From positions 6,494,938 through 6,558,937 of the forward strand of contig CM074195.1 in NCBI GenBank assembly GCA_037179385.1: a stretch of DNA of 64,000 nucleotides, read 5' to 3'. This document shows positions 10,773-22,700 of the stretch, in pieces. Within the stretch, counting starts at the first letter, position 1, and every line of letters starts with the position of its first letter. The stretch comes from Holothuria scabra. Taxonomy: Eukaryota; Echinodermata; Holothuroidea; Aspidochirotida; Holothuriidae. The translations under genes were made by a program, and so were the position numbers. The notes under the pieces are model-generated. The model saw only the letters and a program-made list of their open reading frames with translations, made no database searches and was not told the origin of the DNA.

Positions 10773-13700
10773 CTGTTGGGGAAAAAGAAAATCCACCCGT
10801 TAATATTAATAGGCGTAAGAAATTGTTTTTAATCTCGAGAAGTGGGGCAAAACGTTGTTTTGCACCGAAGTTGCACAGAAGATGTGTTTACATTTGTAAA
10901 AGAGGCCATGCACCGACGTTACTGCGTTGCGCATCTTCCTATTTTGCCCTCCCCAATGAACAGCAATTGTTAGTAAGGTCCTGTCGTGCGAATCTGTAAC
11001 ACAAGTCATGTGCATCGGTGGCGCATCAGGGTGCCATTGCACATGTCGGAGTAGGGGGGGGGGGGAGAAAATGACTAGATTTACCAAGTGAAAACTTTAT
11101 TTTATTCAAAGGCCGAGGGGTTAATTGAATTTTTTCTTAAAAGAAACTTACGCCGGCCATAGACGTATTTGAACATCTCAGTTTAGGGCAAGAGACTTTT
11201 AGTCTGAAATATATAATTCTGTCCGAAAGACTATCTAAATGGAGCGCCAAGATCAGTTGGCGCGGAGCGTACAGACGAGAGAATTTTGAAAAACTTCGAC
11301 CCCTTAAGAGGCCGGAAATTGTATTTCTATGATTGTGAATAGAATCTTTAAGTCGTTACTTTGAATTTTCGTTTGCAATAACGTGCCCATTTTAATAAAA
11401 ACGAGCAAATTAGACTACAAAATTTCACAAAATTACCACATAGAATGTACCTTCACCATTTTCTCGGGCAAAATTTTTAGAGCAAATGTATGTTCACTCC
11501 CATCTTTCCGTATCATCTGGCAATTGAAATTATCTCAGTACATTTTTCAAGTTTCGCCCGAATCTTCTACCATTTCGGGCAAAATGTTGGCTAAGACTAT
11601 GAAATGAGGCTGAGGAATAATTATTTTATGAGCTGCTCGGATGAGCCGCTATTTTTAAAATCGTTTTGATTTTTCTCAAAAATTCTACTGTGACTATATT
11701 GTCCTGTTCTGTTTTAAAAAATTTTGAAAGGATTCGGCCACTCGTAGGAGTTTTTAGTTTACCAATGTTTTATTTTTCTCTAAGACTATTCCACAAAATT
11801 TATGTCGCAAAACTTATATAATGATGACATAAACAAAAATAATGAAACTTAATAAAAAATAATAAAACTTAATGTGCGTAACGGGCTTAAGAGAGCACCC
11901 CTAACCAATTCAAGGTTAAAATTAAAGGAATCTATGCAAAATAAAACAGAACATTGGTGTTCGAGGGTGATCCATGCTATCATCACCCCTGGTTGTTTCA
12001 AGTTCAATTTTGTATACAATATGTCAACTTTAATTGCTAATATATAGAAAAAATGAAAGAAAATATTAGCACAAAGCTCAAAATATGTCCTTTTTCAATA
12101 TATCAAACATACATTTGGTTCATTTGGACTATTCTCTTAACATCCCAGTTGCTAAGGTTGATATGCTTCAGATTTCACCAGACTGAAAAAGTCAGTATAA
12201 ATCAATATCATCAGCTAAACATTCAGGGATATTTCTTTCTTCTTTCTTCTTTCAACATCTCTCGAAAAGCCATCATTAATTGTTATCTTCCCTCTCTTAA
12301 GGTTTATTTTTAGATCAGTAGCTCAGAATAAGAGCTGTGAGACCCCCCCCCCCCCAAAAAAAGTATCTTTTCCCAATCCGGTTTTTTAACATGCATGATA
12401 CTTCGATGGATCTCTTTTCTCGCCTGTGTAGACCAATGTATTCTAAGAAGAAAATCAAGCAACTTTTAGGAAGTTCTAACTCAGCCTTATGATATATAGG
12501 CATTTATTCTATTTTAATGAGCACTACTGTGTTGTAAATTCTAACTAGTATAACATGAGTTACAAATTAAAATATATCAAAACCGTTTTCTTCCCTTTTA
12601 TGTTTTTTTTTAATGAAGTAAAGTACAGTGTGATTTCACTGACGTCACAAGCCTCACCCCTTTTGACGGGCTAAATAAAACTAGTGTACTACGCTAGGCA
12701 GTGTAGCTAGCTGAGAAGGAACTGGTGGCCTACGTGTGACTGTTAAACTAAAACACTGCTAATTTCTGTGGGACAGTGGGTGTGGCGTATCAATTGTGAC
12801 GTCACGTAAAAGCATTCTATACGATAACATATCTTGAGGTGCAGTTCTTCAATTTGGAAACTGGTAAGTTACAATAAAGGTTACTTGATTAACAATATAA
12901 AATTATGCATATACCACGCATGTCCCGAAGAATTGGGTTTGTTTTGCTTTGTTGATTTTTACTTCTCAGCTTCAAGCTTTCTAGTTTCAACAATAGACGT
13001 GATTGTTTTTTGTTTTGTTTTTTAATTGTAGGCACGAACTTCCTATATGCATGGACAGAACATATAACGCGTTCGTCGTATCCGTAGATTTTCGACACCT
13101 ACTGGGGCATAAACGGCGCAACACGATGGCCGCCGTCAAGCTATCATTTGCAGGATTTGACAACGACTCTAATATTTTAAACAAAGGTTGAGTGAGACAC
13201 AATACCATATTCCTGCAATAAGTGTAATGATTTTGAAATTACCTTGTATTATTTCGAAAATATTTCAATTTTCTTGCAAAACTATATTGATATACTTGAC
13301 CAAGTCCAAACTTTCACACAAACCATAGCAGACGGCCATCTTGGTGCGCTTTTTCTCACACTACGGTAGCGACAATGTAATGTGCAGTATGCGCTGTCCA
13401 TGTATAGGAAGTCCGTGGTTGCAGGGAACTGGCTTGTTTTCCCTGCTCCATTGTTGATATGCGGAGCATCACACAAAACTGCAGTGTTCCTGATGCATTA
13501 GGGAATTAATACGGACTATTATAGCGTCCGTCACCTTGACAGCGAGCTTAACTTCAATAACAAATCCATATATTGCAATTGCAGTGAATTTATTATTGTC
13601 TTTTGTTTGGAATTTAAGGAAGATTAGAACAGTTAATCGTCATGCTAACTTGAAAATGATATCGTTTAACTTGAGTAAATAGTTACTGACTTATATTCCA

Positions 13701-16700
13701 GCTGTAGTGATTTTTTTATGTATAATTCTGTTAAGAATTTTATTGAAGACCAGCACAATTAATCAGTTCAAAAGTGAAGCTCCGACCTGCGTAAAATAAT
13801 AGCTGAGAGATATTGCAATTGTAATGAATTTATAAGATTATTTTGTTTGGAATTTTATGGAAAGTCAGCACAAAGAAGTACAGGTACCATTTTAATTTGG
13901 AAATGGCATCCCACAACTGGCGTAAAATCATAACTGACTGATATTCCAATTGTTGTGAATTTATTGTACGATTCTGATTCGAATTTTAGGGAATACCAGC
14001 ATAATTATTCATCATGTTTACATGGAAATGATACCCTATAACTTGCGTAAAATAATATCAGACAATAGGCGGTAAATTTATTGTTATTTGACTTTAGTGC
14101 ACGACTGGCACAATTAATCACCAGATAAAAAAAAAGCTAGAAAAATGATATCCTACAACCGACATAGCCAATCTTTGGTTACCTGCATTTCCACTGGCAA
14201 AGCTGAAAATAAACATATTGTTGCCTTCTACGCTGAAACCGTTGTAGAGAGATGTTTCTCTAACGCCGTCCCAGTCGGTCAAGACTACGAGCAATTCACA
14301 GTTTCTTGACTTGCATATGGATCCGATTTTGTCCAACCCCATCCAATAATTCGAATTAAGATCTCCAAAACCTGCTTCGTACGTGATCCAGTCGCGGTCA
14401 AAAGAAGTAGAATTATCCACTCGACGTTGGATGATCTGTTAAAATGGCATAAGATTAAGTTAAATGTTCGTAAAATTTACATATATGTTAAATACTAATG
14501 TGTAATTTACATATTTTTTTTCACCCCACTCCCCTACCTCCCCCATTTAAAACACACAAGAGGATTCCCCATCAAGAAGGCGTAACACAGAACTCAATGT
14601 CCGCACGGTTACAAGGTATGCACTTATCAATCGTAAGACGCACCGTCTGAACCTCCGACACTGCAGGACCTTATGCATATGGTGTCACGGAGCAAGTAGT
14701 CCGCCCTCCTTTGGGGGAAAACAAACCAACACATACAAATGCAGACAGCTGATTTTTCAAAGCGCATGCATAGTCTGCCACGTGCGTTTTGCCCCCAAGG
14801 ATGACGGTATAGATACCCTAAGTTTGGAATTTCTCTGTTGTAAACTCGAATGAGTCTATAAACGCCGACAGCTAATTTGCGAGGGCGTATGATACGTGCG
14901 TTAAGGTTTACTACGCGACGAATTCTATGTCATGTACAGTATGCAGTGTTTTTCTGACGGGGAATGACTTGCCTTGAAATAAGAGCCTATAGGGTCTATA
15001 TACGCCTTTTGTGCGAAGATGTCACAGTATTGCCATTCGGATACGCACGAAAGGCTTCTGATATCAAATTCTGAAGCGTGCAGTCATGTGCTCATTTTCT
15101 CCTCACAAGGAACGCGTCAATGCACAAGTCATTTTGTTGGGTAGTGCACCACCATTAAATTTTGTCATTGCCTTTGATGTACACACTAGGCTTTATTATT
15201 CTGCCTCCCATTCCTTGTCAAAGTTTTCAGTACCAGTAAGAGTACCGTCAATGCGCAGCCCACGAGTTGTTTATTAATTACATATAGAATTTGCATAGCA
15301 TGACCATTGACTTTTTGAGCTACATGCGTATGAATAAAAAAAAATGAAATTCACTCCCATGTCAATACCCAGCTTATGAGATACACTGTGAAAATGTCTG
15401 TAAGGTTACAGAACTTTTGTACAATTACAGAAGAAAAAAATAAAGAAATACAAAAAGAATACATCAAAGGTGCTGTCAATGAGTTCACAGCACTTTCCAT
15501 GTTTTCTTTTGTTTTTCTTTATTTTATTTTCTGTAAATGAACAGACATTTTTAACAGTGTAGGTCAGCTGCCATTCCAAAGCCTCTCAGTCAGCTCAGGT
15601 GTAACCAATTTCAACCATTTTCACACAGAATAATCTTCAACTCAACCACTACCAAAAACGTGTAACACACCATTCACTGCTTCCTTTAGACACACTGAAA
15701 AGTTAGCCCCAACCAAAGTTTTAGTGACTACGGCTAGGGGGTTCACCTTTAGACCAAAGTGCAATTTTAGGTAATAGTGGGGCGACCACTGGAAGGGTGG
15801 GAAGTGGACCGCAGAGACGGTGATCGAAAGGGCAATAATCTCTGCACTTTTTCCTCTGTGGGTGATTTTGAGCCGCCTTAAAGCTGTGAGCCCCTGATTT
15901 TATTTTCTTGATCGTTTTGTATATACTCCACTCAAGACTATATAGCCCCACAGCACACTCCAGACTTGACTCTGTCGTGTTTACAAGTTCCATTAGTTAT
16001 AGCACATACCGTCCATCCTCCTCCATTGTCAAGGAAATTACAGTATACGGGAAATGTTCCAAAACTGGTCTGAATCGTGTACACACCATTGGCCAGCTGT
16101 GATGTAGCATGATGTTGATACTGATAACACTCCTCACGTACTTGGAGGGGTGAGGTAGAGTGTGCTCCTCCTCTAGTAGTGTCTGTTAGGACAAATAAAA
16201 AAGATGAAATCACTTAGTTTCAAGACGTAAAGTTAAAGGATATTGGATTTATCAATCAAACTCACAGAGAGAGAGAAAGTTTGTCTTCGAATGAAAGTGT
16301 AATTTTGAGAAATCGTGTTCAATTAGACTTATCATTATAATGCAGAAAAATGTAACAGGGTTAGTCGTTATGAATCGAGGTTTTTTTCATATGACGTCAT
16401 AATACTCCCTGGCAGCCACATTGGAGTAAATAATGTATGTATACCACAGTGCTAATGCACCGCGCAGTGCGTTCCGCATATAGTCATGTGTTTTGGCATG
16501 AACCTTCTCCATCATGACGAACACTCGTGATTTACTTGCAAAGCCTCAATAATTCGAATGCATAATATAGCCTACTTTTCCCGGTCAAAAAAATCATTGT
16601 GAAAGTTGGAAAGAAATAACGAACATGATGAAATTGATGATATGGTGATGGCATGACAAGGGATTTCTAAGAGAAAGCTTTCACTGACGTTACAACCCCT

Positions 16701-19700
16701 CCCCTTTTGACCGGCAAAATCCAGTGTAGTGAGCATTTAGTATAGGGCCTATGCAACTACGTCACTGAGTTGCGCATCTCTCTGTTTTTCCATCCATGCG
16801 TCCTTTAGTCTTGGTCAAGACGTTAGTATAATACTTATTTTCCACGTATTTTGACTCTGGATCCAAAATGAGGGCGCTTGTCAACTGGACTGTACGTGCT
16901 CTAGTATCTCTTTCAATACTAAATTTGAGGCCATGTAGAGGGCGTGTTAACATTTGTTCTTGTACAGACGTTGTACATATGGAACTACCGTAATGTAGTA
17001 CTAATAATACCGTCTTGAGCAAGACTAGGCGTCCATTTACAACATTTGTTTTTAAGGTGCTGTTGTGCGCGCGTTCCGGTAGCACAACGACTGCCTTTGA
17101 TCATTTCCATCCAGTGAAACGCACGTGCATAACCTCTTATAGACGAATCCGAATAGCGCTGTTTTAGGGACTACAGGCAGCCATTGGTGGGGTCCATCAG
17201 CCTTAATCGTCTTCATTTATTGTCTACGTGGATTTTAAATCCTCATATTGAGTGAAGTTGATGAAATTGAGATACACTTAAGTGTACAACCATCCATGGA
17301 ACATTTTAGGCCGGAAATTTAAAGATTAAAGGTGATGGACCCCAGTAATGGCCGAATTCGTCTAAAGAGCTAGAGAGGCAAGTGACGACCCACTCGCTGA
17401 CGTCACGGGCATAACCTCTTGTAGAGAAGCAATTGACGACCCACGTGTGACTGTTGCACTAAACTACTAATTTTTGAACGGAAGTGGGCGTGATTTACCA
17501 ATTGTGGCGTAAAGTGAAAGCACGTCGTACTGATAGAAAGAACGAATTTAATAGGGATCGTCGCCATGACTTCTGAAGACGACGAGAAAAGGAAGTTGGT
17601 GGTAATTATGCAAATAAGCTTACAACGACGATAATAATGGCAGTGACGGAAACGCCAATTTTCCAAATGCAAATTTCAGTGAATGCAATGCCGAATTATG
17701 ACGAATAACTCTGAGATTACACTGGATTTGGCGGTTGTTATGACAATGTCAATTGTGATGGTGGCGGTGGCGTTGACGATAAAGTTGGTCAATAGAATTG
17801 AACGGTGGGTTAGCACATGGCAACGACGAAGTTACGATGGTGATGTCAGTGGAGATGGTGATTGCATGTTGGGGGCAATGACGAGGTGATGATGGCAGCG
17901 GTTGGCCATAGTGATGACGATGATGACGTCATTTAATATGAAGATGACGACGAGGATGTCATTGAAGATAAACAATTTAGAAATGATGGGGACAATGGTA
18001 TAGTCATGATGATGGCGGCTGCTATAGTGATGGCGATGACTTAGCGGTAGTGATGACGGTGACATAGCGGTGACACTAAAATGATGATTGCGAGGGCGGT
18101 AACGATGGTGATGGTGTTGGAAGTTGTCATATTAAAAGCTAAAGGAATAGTGATGATGATATAGTTACAAAGGCACTTTACAAATACTAGAAGTCAAACC
18201 ATTCATAAGCTGAAGTCCCAGTAAAATGTTAAATGATTGGTTTATCTCAATACTGATTTTCAGGTTCGTCATACTTAGTAAAACTAATTTTTATAATGTT
18301 GGGATTGCAAGTATTTGTAGCAGATTTTAGCTGGTTTGTTCGTTATTTGCAAAATTGATACTCGCTTTACATATAAAATAATGTAAGACGCAACGAAACA
18401 AGTATACGACACTTGATCCTGTTCTACTCTTTGATCGGTGAGGGAAGCTCGGTCCCGCAGCCATGTTATCAAGGGGGCCTTGTAAATTTGTTCCACCACT
18501 GTAAATTTAGATGTGGGAATAGTTAGCTACCGGTGATTACAGGTAAATTTGAGGGCATTATTTTTCATGAAAGAATTTGTGACGTGTGTGATGGGAAGGT
18601 CCTAGGGGATGAATTTCATTTTATTTTTCAGTGCCCTTACTTTACCACAGAACTAAAATTATTACTTAAGCCATATTTTAGAAGACGGCCCACAACTGTT
18701 AAATTGAAGGAGCTTTTTCAGAGTAGAAATAGGAAGATCGTTTCCAACTTGTTTAAGTTTTGTAAGGTAATTTTGAATAAATTCTCAGGTTAATTGTAAT
18801 CTTAAATCTATAGGTGACTGGTGTCTGAATTGTGTTAGTTTGTTAAAAGCAGTGTCAGATGGTACTATCATTATGTTTGTTATTATTTTTCCTTTTTTCT
18901 CTTTTTTTGCTCAAGTTTGTTCTTTAAACCGTTCTTTTTTGTACTTTAATGCATTTTGTTATATCACTTCCATTTGTTATATTCTTTATGTCTGTTTGTA
19001 AGTCTCTTGTACCTCTTCGAGGTGAAATAGAGAATTAATGAAACTGAAACTGAAACTCATAAATTTAAAAGTGTAATTGACAAAAACGTTTTCAAACATT
19101 CAACACCCTGAAAATAATTTTTTACCTTGCTCATCCCCTTCAGAGCCTTATCTAGCTATCGCTGAGGAGCTTTTGTTTTTACTCCTTTTGCAAATAGTTA
19201 GCATAATGAGGTAAATTTCATATTCAATATGGAAAAGTTAAAATTTTGAATTTTGTGGTGTCCTGACTTGTAACGGTTTTGTGCGTAGCCCAGCCTAACT
19301 TGAAAAAGGGTCTGGTCACAAATTTTTTTGAAGGCCGAATTGAACCTTTAAGTACTCACCCATAAAACAGGTTTTTTGTCTGGAGGATATGTAGATTGTC
19401 TAAGTTAGACCATTTGCCATTGGATATGCACAGAAAATTTAAGAGATTTGGAAAATTTGTTGATTTTTTTGAATCAACTCAATGAGCCGCTTTAATTATT
19501 ACGTTTCGGTAAATTTCGTCTTTGGTTCTAAACGTTTGAGAGGCGAAACATTGCCACATTTAGGGAAACTAGATAGTGTACTTATGATTTTTCATAAACA
19601 ACGTGGACAAATCGTGAATTGGATATTTTGGTATGCAGACCTAAGAAACTTGAAGAGAAATTTTTGTTAATCAATACTAGAGAAGATTCATGATTTTCCC

Positions 19701-22700
19701 GAAATTGATTAATAAGACGACATCATGGTAAAATGTAATCATTACCATTTTTACAAGACATCTTGAGAAGTTGTAACAAAGAAATCGTTTTTTTTTTCAA
19801 GCAATTCTAAACATAGAACATTTTTGACAGAGTTTGCAACTCATTAAAATTTCGTAGGTGAAGCGGTGTTATACTTTACATGGATAGAATATTGATTGAT
19901 TTATTGTAGTTTACAAATGAACCATATCGATGCAATGTTCTTTTATATCATACCTGGCACTTGGGTTCTTATGATTGATAATGCGAACTGTACCTGTTTC
20001 ATGAAACCATGTTGAAGAAGGAGACATGGTTGGCGAATTCTCAGTCGTTTTCGAAGAAGCTAAAGATGAAAAATCAACAAATGATATTCAAGTTCTGGGC
20101 TAATGTATTTTAGCAAAAATGTTTGAGTTTCGCGTATTTTTTCTGAGGGTGTAAGGAATATCTGTGGGGAGAGGGAACCGGTCTACCGAAATCGAGGGAT
20201 TACTTCATTCCAGGGCTCTATTTCATAAAATTTACGAAGTCTCGTATCTCCCACTTACGAAGATTAATCTTGCGTAAGTCCAACAATTTTTCGTAACTTA
20301 GGAACTTTAATTCTACGTTAGATACGAACTAATTCTTCGTAAGTCGGTAACGGACTTTTATTTACGAAGATTTGCAAGTAATATGGAATAGAATCCTGGT
20401 AATGATTTAACCCACTTGCATTACATGTTAAACTTGGATTTCAAGGAGAGGAAGAGATGTGTCAAAGTTAACAAATTTAGCTACAGAAATTAATAGAAAT
20501 CAAAATAAATAAAATTGTTCTCCAACCCTCACCCTCAATTCATTCGAAAAATTTAACAAGTATCTGCAAAGTAAAAGTGTTCTTTTATGTACGATACATG
20601 GAAAAATATTGAATGTGAAAAGTATTACCTTGGTTAGATTCGCGATTAGAACATTCAAAGGGACGACGCTCCTTTCCTGTGAGAAGAACATAGGCCAATG
20701 TCATTTTTGGTTTCGATGATAAGAGAAACCTATGCATTCATGATGGCGTGTGTATGGGTGTGTGTATGTGTGTGTATTGGTGGATGTCTGTGTGTGTGTG
20801 TGTTTGTGACACTTTGCTCGTTAACACGATATCTCAAGTTAGGAATGTCTGACAGTTTTCAAACTAGGGACATAGATGAGCCATATTGAGAGGAAGAACC
20901 CTATTGTTTTTGGTAGAGGTCAAAGGTCATTTGGGGTCACCAAGGGTCAAAGTCTGAAAACCTTGTTAACGCGATATCTCAACGTAGGAAACTTGGATAG
21001 ATTGCATATTTGGTATGTATATGCGTTATAGCGAGAAGATGGTCCCTATTGTTTTTGGCGGAGGTCAAAGTTCATCTGCGGTCACGTGGGGTCAAAGTCT
21101 GAAAATCTCGTTAACACAATATCTCAAAGTAGGAAACTTGTATAGACTTCAAATTTGGTAGGTAAATGTGTTATAGTCAGTAGACGGTCCCTGTTGTTTT
21201 TGGCAGAGGTCAAAGGTCATCTGGAGTCACCGGGGGTCAAAGTCCGAAAACCTCGTTAACACGATATCTCAAGGAAGGAAGCTTGGATAGATTTCATATT
21301 TGGGTATGTGGATGCATACCATATTATCCCTTTTTCCTTGGTTTATTCTCACAAATTAGTCTATCGTGGGTAACGGAATAACTTTAAGTTCTAACGTAAA
21401 ATTTGAATGAAGCATTCCATACCTTTACGCTCTTAAAATAAATTAACTCCTTAAGTGTACGTTGAGGGACGCCTAGAAAGGCGACTCATAGCAGACTCAT
21501 AGTAAGGGTGAATTTCACTCGAAATGGAGTAAAACTCAAATAGAGAGACCTTTCATTTCCATTTGTGTGGAGTGTTGTTCTTTTCAGATGTAATTTGCAC
21601 TTCAGTATGAGTGATTTTCACTCCACACGGGGCGAAATTCACTCTCACTAGGAGTTGCCCCCAATACCCACTCTTTTTGGAGTTAAATTTGCTGTTGTTC
21701 TTAAAGTGTAGTACTTTTTCCAAAGTCCTTCGTAGTTATTCGTTTCAGTTTTCATGCACAACTGTGTTCCTAATAATGCAGTTATCTCCCTAATTTTCCT
21801 TTATTAAAGAAAACCCAGATTTTGCAGTGTCGGATTTGGCAAATTCAGGTGTGCCTATAGACGAATCCGATTAGCGCTTGTGCTTCCATCAGCCTTAAAA
21901 CGTCTTTATTTACTGTCTTCATGAATTTCAAACACTCATATTCAGTGAAATTGAAGGAATCAAGATACAATTTAGTTTACAACCATTTATGGTACAGGTA
22001 AGTGAGGAAATTGAAAAATTAAAAGGTGATAGACCCCAGTTATCGCCGACTGAAATCAGACCATCACTTGCTGTCCGGATTTGGGGTAATGCGCACTGCT
22101 TAACAAGAATTTTCCTAACTGGCTAAGGATAACCCTAACCCCTAACCTAATCCCTAACCCTAGCAAAGAATATAATCGATACAATACAATGGAAACAGCC
22201 AATCAAGAAACACCTTTTTAAACAGTACACATCTACCCCCGGATTTTTCTATAAGCATTTTGGCGTCACACTCTAAAAAGTATTAAATGAATTAACATTT
22301 TTCTAAACACTTTTTGCCCCCACTTTGCTAACACGTTTAGAAACTAAGCAAAATGTGTCAAATCCTTAAACATTTAGCTTTGAAACATGTTTAATAACTA
22401 TACATTTGGTGCCAAATCGCAAACCATGCTTATTAAATTTAACGTGATTGCAAAATTGCGGGGGAATAATTATTTAATTGAAAAACGTTTTTTAGAGTGC
22501 ACTTCCAAATCGCTTTTGAGACTACCTTAAGTATGGGACCGATATCCGTTGCCTCGTCACAAACCCGTCCGACGTCGGTAAAGACATATGGTCGTACGGG
22601 ACGGGACGGGACGGGACGGTGGGGACTGCAGTATTCCCAATTGGCTAAAACCTTGCTGAATCGGGCAAACACCAGTGCCTCTGTCGGGCACAAATGATGC

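Noticed and set aside
13565..14160. CRISPR-like array
   Set aside because: The units are ~122 bp, diverged, with no short identical repeats and unique spacers, and this is an animal genome.
17683..18130. Acidic or repetitive protein encoded by the GAT-rich tract
   Set aside because: Both strands and several frames are open because of the simple word bias. There are no splice or start signals worth trusting.
22132..22175. A chromosome end or telomere
   Set aside because: Only ~35 bp of degenerate CCCTAA words flanked by ordinary repeats and MITEs.
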